A stretch of DNA of 64,000 bases from Phalacrocorax aristotelis. Taxonomy: Eukaryota > Chordata > Aves > Suliformes > Phalacrocoracidae. The translations under genes were made by a program, and so were the position numbers. Location: NCBI RefSeq assembly GCF_949628215.1, contig NC_134277.1, positions 91,687,963 through 91,751,962 of the forward strand, written 5' to 3'. Position 1 is the stretch's first letter. Each line of letters starts with the position of its first letter. The notes under the pieces were generated by a model. The model saw only the letters and a program-made list of their open reading frames with translations. It had not been told where the DNA came from and made no database searches. Shown here piece after piece: positions 54,921 to 64,000 of the stretch.

Positions 54921-57900
54921 CTTTTTGGTTACCGCTGCTGGCCCAGGGTGTTCCCAGAGCCAGATATGCCTGCGCACACTTTGGGACAGCACCTGTGGCG
55001 AAGGTTTGGTTCTTCAGCTGAGGATGACAGCAGCCAGGAAGGAAGAGGCTAGAGAATTCAGAAGCTTCTTGCCCATGCGGGCCCCTTTTGATAGCAGCAG
55101 AAGACGGCACCGCGGAGACAAACCCTTCCTGCCAGGCACAGGAGGCAGGCCCTGGCACTTATGTGCGTCCGGCGACTGCGAGAGCAGAAGTGCTGCGGCT
55201 CCTCCTGTGCGGAAGCCGATGGTTGCCCAAAATGGCAGGGCAGCCACCTCTCCCCAGCCTACCCTGCCATTCCTTTCTCTCCTCTTGGTTAGAAGGCGCT
55301 CTGGGTGTCCTTCCTTCCCTTCGGAGCAGGCTGGGCAAGCACAGTCCCGGGCTCCCCTCAGCCACCGCCCTCGCGGTGATCGAGCTCCATGGGAAATGAG
55401 CCCAGATGTGAGCCCTGGCTCGCCCAGGGAGCACCGGAGCTGAGGTGATGCACCGGGACAGGCAAAACGGAGGCTGCGCAGGCCAGGTACGGCTCCTTTG
55501 CCTGCGCTGCCCAACGGCCGCCGGCACCAGGGTCGCGCCGTGCAGCTGCCACCCTTGGCGGAGGTTCGGGTGGTATCGATGGGCACCCGTGCCCTTTGTG
55601 CACCCAGTGCCTGTCCCTCACGGCTGCCTTTGCCATCTCTCCCACTGTGACACAGGCTGCAAGGCTACCGCGGCCACTGTGGCAGGATCAGAAGCTGACG
55701 CTGCCTAACATCCTCAAGGGCAACAGCTGCTGAACAGGCTCTTCATGGCGAAGAGCTCTGCTGAAGGCCTCAGCAGCAGCCGCGGGACTCTGTGGCAGAG
55801 GGACGAGATGAAGAGCGTCGTTCCTTACAGGGCAAAAGGCAGCGGCCCAGGTGAACTTACTTGACAAGCCAAATCTGGTCAGGGAGTCCCTAGCTGGGCC
55901 CACGTTCCAGTTAGCGCACTGACCTAGATACACATTATCACAGTGTGCTGCAGCTACACCTCGGTATTACCATCGTCACTTCTGTGTGGGTGAACATTTA
56001 ATTTCCCACGAGAAACATTTCTTACAGTTACCGCCAGGTTTTTGTTATACATCAAGCTTGTTAGACCATTAGTGCAGACAGCATAGTAAACCATCTCCAC
56101 TACTGTGCAAGCTGTCATCTGAGACCAAACTGGGCTAGCATTTATAGAGTGTAACACTGCTGCCATCAAACTTCCCCCAAGGCGGGCCTGCCTGACTTCC
56201 CTTGGGCTGCACAGGGGCAGGGAGCGGAGGAGCCTGCAGCTGCAAGCTCCCCACAGGAGCACAGGCTGCAGCGAGGAGGCAGGGCTAACAAAACGGGCCG
56301 CTGCCTCCCCCTCCCTGATCGCGCCTGAGCTGCAAACCAAAGCCCAAGCTGGGCAGCGGGCTCCAGGGGCAGATGCGGCTGCAGGACCGTACAGAACCTT
56401 ATGGAAGGGTCAGCAACGACCCCGCTTATGGACCGGCGTTATTCAGACTCATGTTGCCATGGACGAAACTTCCCACAGCAGCTCGCGTTTGCAAAGTATT
56501 TGTCTGAAGAACACGTTGAGAAGGAGTCGCCGATGGTGCAAAGCAGGGCACTGACGTGACCTGAGCGTGGAGGTGGGACCCCTCACAGCACACCTGGCAT
56601 GACTAAAATGGGAGAAGCTTGGTTAACAGCAAGACAGACACTAGTCATAGTTTTGTTTCCATTTATTACTGCTGCCAGTTAAGACCTACGTGTCTCTTTA
56701 ATGGCCTTTGGAAACAGATTTTAAAGCAATTTGACAGCACACAAATTATAATACAAGCGCACTGAACGACTGATTGTTTTTCCATTTAGGTCATAGAGCC
56801 TCTACAAATGCTACATAGATATTATTACTGTTATCATCATTATTTAATCTGCCCCCACCACCCTGGGCTTCAGGGTTCTCAAGTTTCATTTCTCATTTGC
56901 TCCTGTATTTGAGCGCTTCAAGTTCACGCATGCCTCAAGGTTTAGGCTGCTGTTGTAAGGCACCTGCAGTGCGAGTACCGCTCCTCAAACATGGTAACGT
57001 TACAGGAGACAACAACAACAACAACAACAACAGCAACAGCAACAGCAACAACAAAACCAACAACCGTGAGCAGAATCTTACATATAAAGGCAAGAGAAAA
57101 TTAGAAATTTCATAATTATAATGCAGTCGAGCATAATATATTAGCAAGGCTTTCACAAATACATACCCTTTCAATATTCCCCCCCTCAGTAATAAAATAT
57201 ATTTATCATCTGCCATCATCATTAAGAATGTAGGTATTGTACTAGCACTCAACTAGATTAAAAAGAAATATATATGGTTACCGAAAAGTTACTTTCCTCC
57301 CTCCTTCTCTAGCGGCCGCACTGTCTCCCTTGAGATACGGATGTTCTCCTAACGCACAGTTCTGAGATTGTGTAATTACTTTTAGCATCAGACAGCGTCA
57401 GTTGGCACAGACTCCATTAGCTTTTGCACACAAGGCACAGTAAATCCAGGGTCACGTAGTAACTATTCATAAATACAGTATTTCTCACTTACAGATAGGT
57501 TGCAAAGCTACAGAACAGAAACAGCAGTCACGTTCTTCTTTCAGAAATGTTCTTTTCAAGTATTTTGTTCTTGAGTTGATTACAAAGCCCAGATTCCTTT
57601 TCAGATGACCTAACATTAATACTCTACGTAGGAATTAGGAAGGTATGAGAGACCGAATAGTAAGGTGGCCTTCACCAACTACATATTCAAATCCTCCCAG
57701 AATGTCAGGAAAACCAGAACTGTGAATTTCAGATTTCTGTTTTGGGCTGGCCTTAGGGAAGTGTCGTTCCAGGGGTCTTGTCGCTGCCGTTCGTTGGAAG
57801 ATTTACTTAGGTCTCTTCTTTGCAAACAAGAATGAAGTAACTTTTGCTGCTGTATTTCTAATACTTTAAATTAACCCTTATCCTAAATTCTTTGCCAAAA

Positions 57901-58895
57901 GGAGTTTTGGTGTCTGGATGACGGCCTCTTCTAAAAGTGACACCCACGTGCTGAAAAACGTTTACCTGGCTGTTAGTTTTGGCAGCACCTTCCCACAAGT
58001 GTCCAGAGGGACCCCTGTCTGATTCTGGGCTCTTGGGAATGTTTCACCTCCCCTGGGTTGGACGTGCATCCTGCCCGCGTCCCCGTGCTACAGCAGTTCG
58101 AGGCTCACGCTGGCGTGCACCATCCACCTCTGCTCTGGTTTCCATGGGGAGGCGTTCCCCAAAATCCTCTGATGTCAGCCTAGTGTTGCCTGACCGTACG
58201 CTTTTCTTTTCCAGTACTTCTTAGTTAGATTTTTCATTTCAGTTATAGTCAGATAAGCCCAACGCAACTCCATTTCATTTCAGGGGAATTATCCTGGATT
58301 TACTCTATGATAGCTTTGATCAGCACCTGATCTTTTTTTTTTTTCCTGGACAGACCTGGTTATATATTTCACATGGAAAATACTGCTCTGTCTCACCAAG
58401 AAGGTGGAATTCCTCTCTGGCTCCTAGATTCTACTGTTTCCATAACATAAAAGCTGCAAAACCGTATTGGTGTGGACCCTATTTGCTGGGGATGAACACA
58501 GTTTCCCAAGTCATGAACTAACATAGAAATTTACATAGAAATAACTGTCTGGGATTTCTGCTTTCAGAACGGCAGAAGTACTTACTAAAGTCGGGTATTG
58601 TTTCGGACTTTCATTTCAGCTCTTTACCTGCCTTGGACAAGGTGACACATCAACGGTTTGTGTCAAGGACACGTCATTTGACTTTCTCTGAAGGCCAATT
58701 GTTTTCCAATACTTCCATGTTCCGTGCGTCACTGTTAATGGAAGAGAACCGCCGAGGGGGGCACCGCAGCCTATTTTGGGGGCTGGTGCTCTTAACTTCT
58801 ATTTGCATTGTAATTTGCCAGCTTGTTTGCTAGCTAATTTGAGAAGCAGAGAGTAACGTTTTTGCCATCCCATTTCTTAGCGCATTTGTCAAAGA
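54921..58895. other. Intergenic region between the retroviral remnant and DDC
   Basis: The left part (about 54950-56350) is GC-richer and holds overlapping open frames on both strands (for example minus 55014-55586 and plus 54925-55443) without recognisable domains. The right part is AT-rich, with an AAC repeat near 57008. I could not assign any gene or mobile element, although part of the GC-rich block may be unrecognised repeat DNA. Confidence 0.6.
57008..57063. repeat. (AAC)n/(AGC) trinucleotide microsatellite
   Basis: About 18 units of AAC are interspersed with AGC. The matching open frames (poly-Asn on plus, poly-Leu on minus) come from the repeat. Confidence 0.92.
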
Positions 58896-58901
58896 TTTAT
58901 T
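58896..58901 (-). promoter_or_regulatory. DDC: Poly(A) signal candidate for DDC
   Basis: AATAAA reads on the minus strand about 925 bases beyond the DDC stop codon, in AT-rich context. Confidence 0.45.
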
Positions 58902-59824
58902 ACACAACGCAGTAAGCAGAACGGCAACCATAAAAAGAAATCACAACTCTATTTCACAGAACGTAGCTTACAGATTCTTTTCAAGTAATCGCTGCTTAGA
59001 GTAACATGGTTGAAAATATAGAACGCCAGGTAGCACAGGGCTTTTGACAAAACTCTTGGGAAGGAGCTTTTAAGAGGCCTCATTATGAATGATCAGAGTG
59101 AAAACCGAGAGCCAGCGCAACCTATTTGCCGAGGTTTGACAAAATGGCTGTTTGAAAAGCAAACCCTTTGGAAGAAAGTAGAGAGCCGGCCGTAGGGAGG
59201 GTTTGCGTTCACTCAGTGCTCCCTCCCCCCGGTGTGGCTGTGTAGTGAAGGAAGCCTTGAAGTCCCAAACTCATTTACAAAATTACTGCAGCAAGCGTGT
59301 CATGACACGATAGTGCCCCACACCATGACGCCACCACTTGTGCGTGCCTGTTTAGACAGGACGTGGACAGTGTCATGACCAGGTTACTGAACTTCCCCCA
59401 GCTTGGACTCTTTCTGAAGGCACAGTAATGCTAAATTGCTTGGTTGTAACACCTCAGTGTTTCATCTGTGAAGAAAGGAGTGGGTGCGCTAGAGGTTAAT
59501 GGGGGCGACGGAGGGAGCACTAACCCTTCCACTTCCGTTGCCTGGTTCGGTACGTGCTCTTGATTACAGACTGGTAAGAAACGACGGCTCGAGCCGCCAC
59601 GGCTGCGTGCCATGGCAAGAGGAAGCTACGATACAGAGAAGGAATGACTAAGGTTACAACACAACTTGCCGGCAAGGGTTTTGCTGCTGCAGATGGGCTA
59701 TATAACAACAGGTTTTGCACTCTTTTCCTTCATAACTTCACTTTCCCGCCTGCCCCTGAAATAAAACTTGGCAACACAGAGAAAGCCATTTAATTACCTC
59801 CTCCCCACTGCTGCTTCACTGCGG
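58896..59824 (-). other. DDC: Probable DDC 3' untranslated region
   Basis: The minus strand after the DDC stop has no recognisable coding sequence. It reaches a canonical AATAAA (TTTATT on plus at 58896-58901) about 0.93 kb downstream, the first one I noticed. The extent is an inference. Confidence 0.45.
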
Positions 59825-60040
59825 TTACTGCTGGTGGTAGTTTTGCTGCCATGTTTTCAGAAGTTCGGTTGCCAGCTGTGAGATGTGCTGCCAGGCAAAC
59901 CTGATGTGGGTGGATTCCACTGTGCGGGCACAAATAGCAAAACGTAGCACAAACTTCTCTCGCAGGTGGCACGGGACCAGATGGATCTTCTTGGCCTCAT
60001 TTATGCTTTTAAGAAGAGCCTTGTTCAGTTCATTTGAGCC
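59825..60040 (-). CDS. DDC: DDC terminal coding exon (aromatic L-amino acid decarboxylase)
   Basis: On minus, an acceptor (TTACAACGATTTCAG) precedes GGC at 60040, and the frame runs in phase 0 for 71 codons to TAA at 59825-59827. It reads [40 protein letters not shown] and [13 protein letters not shown], matching human DDC residues 415 onward nearly position for position. This is the C-terminal small domain of the group II PLP-dependent decarboxylase, which converts L-DOPA to dopamine and 5-HTP to serotonin as a cytosolic homodimer. The tail (TWQQNYHQQ) is about five residues longer than the human end. The PLP-binding lysine exon lies outside the window. Confidence 0.96.
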   Translation of the reverse strand, partial: GSNELNKALLKSINEAKKIHLVPCHLREKFVLRFAICARTVESTHIRFAWQHISQLATELLKTWQQNYHQQ

Positions 60041-63000
60041 CTGAAATCGTTGTAAATCAACAGATATGGTGATGGATTTCAAAAGCCAGTTTGGAACATG
60101 TGAATCCCACCGAGCAGCCGAGCCCAAGTGCCACCAGTAACACGCAGCCGCTTTCTCCCCTCTCGGTCCTTCGCCGTCAAAGGATTACAAAAATGACGGC
60201 ACAAGAGACAGTTTTTCAGCCACAACGGGATTCATGGATTACCTGGGTTTTAGAGGCTGGGGTTTAGAACTGTGTTCACACTGGGCGTTTGTGAGAGCTG
60301 ACTACTTTTTTGTGCCCTAAGGTCGTGAGCGATGTAGCTTCAAGTAAAAGCATTCAGCCCCGTGCTGATCTTGAGCGCTATAATTTTATTCTTTGGGGAA
60401 CTACCTTAGCTATCGCACAGCCTTTACTCTTCTGCTACGCTGCTGGTAACCCAGAATTGCAAGAGATGCTAGGAGCTTCTGCGCTTTTACCGCAGTGTTC
60501 CCTTACTGAACGCTGGCTGCGGTAAAAGAGCCACAAATGGACAAACCCGTCCATTCGGCAGCGGTTTTGTTACTGTAGTGGCATCGGCCTTCTTGATGAC
60601 ATCCAGATCAGCACACACGTTCTCTCAAATCTGCCCAGGTGTGACTTGCCTGCTTTGCCTTTTCCATATGAAACCAAGGCATGACGGAGAGACAGTTTCC
60701 CGTTGGCACTGAGGAGAATTGTATTATTCTCCTGGTTTTGGATCCTAGTGGGGTTAGAGCTGAACCCAAGGCAAAACCTAGTTTGACTGAGGCCAAGTTG
60801 CCAGGGAATTTGCATGAGTGCCTGAAATTCATGGCTTAGCCTTAGCCTTGTAGGAGATACTCGGGCAACTTGGGCCAGTCACTGGTGACGACGGTGCCCT
60901 GCTTTCTTATCAGAGGTGATCCATCATTAAAATGAGGATCCTTGCCTTTAATATGAAATGCATAGCTAACTAACTCTTAGGCAACACAAGCAGTTATACG
61001 ATGGTAAGTTAATGCCTTGGCAGGAGTGACGGGGGGGAGGAGAAAGATTTCTGTATCTTTCTTCTGTTCTGCTCTCACAGTTGCCCCGAGGGGCTGCTGT
61101 GACACGCGGGTGTCACGTCAAATTGAAGTTAGGAGTGCCTAATGCTCTCCCAGAGCTTAGAGGAGGCAGCGGCCAGCTCTGATTGAGTCTGTCGGCTTCA
61201 GTAAGACCATGTTCTCACCTCCTTGGAGAAATGACTAGCTTGACCGGTATTGAATTGCAGACATGACAAGGAGGCCAAAAACTAACCCTTTGGCAGGACA
61301 CGTTTGATGAAATAGTTGCAACCTGAAAGTCATCGATTATTACTCCATCTGCTCAACAACGTGACAGGCCAAAAATTAAAAGTTGCAGCTAAGCACAAAA
61401 ATAAAACCGTATTTCTCCAGAACAAAGGAAGGAGAACTATTTCATACTTCTACAGCTGTGCAGCATTGCAGTTCAAGTCCCCTGTCCCTTCGTCCTACTG
61501 TAACTGCAGAGAAGTTGCAAGTATCCGAAGAGGCACTTCAATACCAGTTACAGAAGTCACAGGAGGACTTTTGAAAGAGTGACGTAGAAAGCAAATAAAG
61601 CTGCAGAAGTGCCTATAAAACGCTCTCTCTTCATTTAGAAGCTTCATTTAAAAGCTTTGCTTTCTTTTCTTGGGCAGGGAAGGCAAGCGATGCAAACGCT
61701 GCCGTTTCAACATTGGTTTTCAGCAGAATCACGCCTTTATCCAACAGCTTGCCCAAAAGTTTCTCAGCTGGGTGTCCAATAATTCCATGCTACTGTAAAA
61801 CTGTCTTTCCCTGTACATCTAATTTCTTCCTCTGCATCATCGCGGGCAGGAGAACAGATGTAGGTGAACCACTGGTCTGATCAAAAGTGACAGCTCCTGT
61901 GTTGCTACGCTCTATTTCACCGGGACTGTTCCTTTACAGTAGAAGTAGAGCCCCGACTAACAGCTGTCTCTGCAAAACTGGTGTTTGCTTGTTCCATATG
62001 AGAGAGCAGACTACAACCAGCATCTTGTTATCGAGCAATAAAAGCCACAGAACCTATTCCTCAACAGCTTTCAGAAGTTGTTGTTAGGAAAGCAATTAGA
62101 GTCACGTTTCCACTTACTGGAACATCTCCATCCATATTCTGTATCTGTCTGATCCCCTAGCGACAGATGTCTTTTTTTTATTATTTTATTTTAAACAACA
62201 TAAATTCAGACAAAACCCTTTTGCTCTTCCAGGTGAATTCCCCATCACCTTGTTGTTAAAGATTCGTTAGCTCCCTCAGCCAGTTGCATCAAACGCAGGT
62301 AACTGGGGCAACCAACTGGCTGCAAAAAGAGTTTGTGAAAAGTAGCAGTACCACGCCTACCCAGAAGGAGACAAGATGTGCTTGTGAGGCTTCAGAAAGC
62401 CTACAATCTCATTTAGGTGTCCTGTGGACTGGAAGACACCAGTGCTGTGGTTATTATTACTATTGCTCGGTGTTCAGATTCAGGGTCACAAGCCAGCCCT
62501 TTACAGAGGCTGCCGTTGCAAGCTCCCCTATTAAATGAGTTCTTTACCTGAAAGAAGACACCGATCTCCCGCCTTTAATGTCTGATTAAACAAGTTGAAC
62601 CCTCCCAGCTACTGCAGCTCTTACGCTCTGAGCGCAGCGTGAGTTTTCTAGTTCCCGTCAGGCAAGGCCTCTGTGTCAGGGAGCTCGGCGCTTACAGCGA
62701 TTTTGGGGACTGAAAGGCCAAGAGGGGCAAAAGGGTCAAGTTCAGCAAAAAAAGAGCAGACCAGGGCCAAGGGCGGTTGGGAAGCTGGCCTCCTATGCAA
62801 CCTCTTCTTAGTCATATCTTGCTCTAATTTGCCCAGTTGGACTGTTGGATTTTATGAAGGCAAAGGTAGTCTTTAAAGAAAACAACAAAAGGGTGTTTAC
62901 TGCTCTCATCTTCATCCATTATAGTCATTTCACATACACGTGCGCGCGCGCACACACACACACGCAGAGGTATATTAAGTGCACACACGTATAAAAGTGA

Positions 63001-63383
63001 CTTGGAAAGAAATGTCTAATACACACACATACACTCACATGTCATGCACCAACGTCTAGGGAAATGGATTAAAACCATCATCTTCATCAAAGGCCATCAA
63101 GCACAGAACACAACAGTCATTTTGTATGACTGTGTAGCCATTTGTTTGCCTTGACTATGTCTTCCCATACCCTAATATGCTTGAATTTCTCTTCAGCATT
63201 TGATTAATTTTTTAACAAAATTGTCCTAAGCTTCTTTCTTTAATCTGCTTTGATCTACAGGAACTCCCTTTACCTTCCTGAAAAAAAAATAAAGTGTATT
63301 AGCTACAAAGACTACATTCAATTGCGTGTTATTGTATTGCTATAAAACATGACAGGAGAAACAGGAGGTCTTAGCTGCCTTAC
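60041..63383 (-). other. DDC: DDC last intron
   Basis: This 3.3-kb intron runs on minus from a GTAAGG donor at 63383 to the TTTCAG acceptor at 60041. It contains a CG/CA repeat near 62938-62967. I recognise no other gene in it. Confidence 0.88.
62938..62967. repeat. (CG)n(CA)n dinucleotide repeat
   Basis: ACGTGCGCGCGCGCACACAC and further CA units form an alternating purine-pyrimidine tract of about 30 bp. A second CA-type run lies at 63020-63040. Confidence 0.9.
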
Positions 63384-63485
63384 CTTCAGCCGAAAGCAGA
63401 CTAGTCCCAAGACAACCTCAGCGCAGATCTCAAACGTTTCATCCTGAAGGACTAAGTGTTCAAACTGATGCGACAGCCTGACGTG
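63384..63485 (-). CDS. DDC: DDC penultimate coding exon
   Basis: On minus, a strong polypyrimidine acceptor (CTGTCTTTCTCTCCTCAG) precedes CAC at 63485, and the exon ends AAG with a GTAAGG donor at 63383. The 102 bases read [20 protein letters not shown] and [14 protein letters not shown] in phase 0. This matches human DDC residues 381-414 (HVQLSHEFESLV... [10 protein letters not shown]) and joins directly to GSN of the terminal exon. It encodes the start of the small C-terminal domain of the decarboxylase. Confidence 0.96.
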
Positions 63486-64000
63486 CTGAGGAGAGAAAGA
63501 CAGTCCCTACACTGTATAAATTTGATTCGTCAGGAGAAAAGATGAGCTAAACTGTTTGCACCCCTACATGCTTTTCTCTGTTCCCTCTTCTGAGATGTGG
63601 TAACATTCACATATCGCCATCTGCTTATGTGAACTTACATTACATCTCGTTTCTGGCTTCCAGAGACCGTACCCGGCCGTTACTGTATTCGTAGCTCAGC
63701 CTGTCTTAGGCGGTGCTAGCCTGTTTCTTAATGAAACCTTTTGGCGCGGTTAACTGTCCTGATAACCTGTTAAGAGTAAATAGTTGTAGCAGCACTTCTT
63801 TTGGTTTTCTGCCACTGTCAGTTTTGGCTGGGAATGGCTAAAGGGTCCCAAAGTGATGGTGGGGAAAGGGGGAGATGCACAGACACACACAGAGAAAATG
63901 GTGACAGTTCCCATGCAAAACAAGCTGGAAAGATACGCTTTTGGAATAGTTCACTTAGCATGAGACTCGCTGTGAAAAAGGGGAGAACTTGCTCCCTCTC
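63486..64000 (-). other. DDC: DDC intron, continuing past the window
   Basis: This is non-coding sequence 5' of the penultimate exon. The preceding exon, expected to encode KMWFVFRMYG-type sequence, was not seen and should lie beyond 64000. Confidence 0.75.

Noticed and set aside
55014-55586. 190-codon minus-strand frame
   Set aside because: No recognisable domain, and it overlaps a 172-codon frame on the other strand in GC-rich DNA. It was kept only as part of an unexplained block.
56935-57252. Poly-Leu/poly-Asn open frames
   Set aside because: They are produced by the AAC microsatellite.
63477-63485. Alternative acceptor CACGTCAG within the DDC exon
   Set aside because: The better polypyrimidine acceptor eight bases earlier keeps HVRLSHQF, which aligns with human HVQLSHEF, and preserves phase 0.
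54921-64000. Search for a 3' LTR, pol or env of the retroviral remnant
   Set aside because: No second copy of the LTR start or end and no polymerase or envelope motif was recognised to the right.

Overview
This window is nuclear DNA from a vertebrate, most likely a bird. It carries the conserved vertebrate block IKZF1 - FIGNL1 - DDC. The avian call rests on two CR1 LINE tails of the sauropsid type, compact introns, and a truncated LTR retrovirus. I cannot name the species.

Layout. (1) Positions 1-28371 hold the 3' two-thirds of IKZF1 (Ikaros) on the + strand. Five coding exons encode zinc fingers 1-6 and the stop codon, corresponding to about human residues 54-519. The first coding exons, for roughly 54 N-terminal residues, were not found and should lie upstream of position 1. 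(2) Positions 28372 to about 32000 are the probable long, AT-rich IKZF1 3'UTR with several poly(A) signals. (3) About 32-47.6 kb is intergenic. It contains a CpG-rich patch, a G-tract with quadruplex potential, a G-poor AT repeat and a CR1 tail. (4) FIGNL1 lies on the - strand. Its whole 703-aa reading frame is one exon (48266-50377), preceded by a clear splice acceptor and, about 2 kb upstream, a CpG-island promoter with four CCAAT motifs. (5) Directly beside that island is an endogenous retrovirus remnant on the + strand: a full LTR, a primer-binding site, a leader with internal repeats, and a short gag remnant with two reading-frame breaks. (6) From about 58.9 kb to the right edge lies the 3' end of DDC on the - strand, with the last two coding exons. 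The rest of DDC continues past position 64000.

Functionally these are three unrelated neighbours. IKZF1 is a lymphoid zinc-finger transcription factor, FIGNL1 an AAA+ ATPase acting on RAD51 in homologous recombination, and DDC a PLP enzyme making dopamine and serotonin. They do not form a pathway. IKZF1 faces FIGNL1 tail to tail, and DDC points its 3' end toward the FIGNL1 promoter.

I found no evidence of an undescribed biological system. The most distinctive points are the LTR beside the FIGNL1 promoter, a C-terminal extension on FIGNL1, and a few anonymous GC-rich open frames that need transcript evidence. No tRNA, rRNA, CRISPR or bacterial-type feature was recognised.
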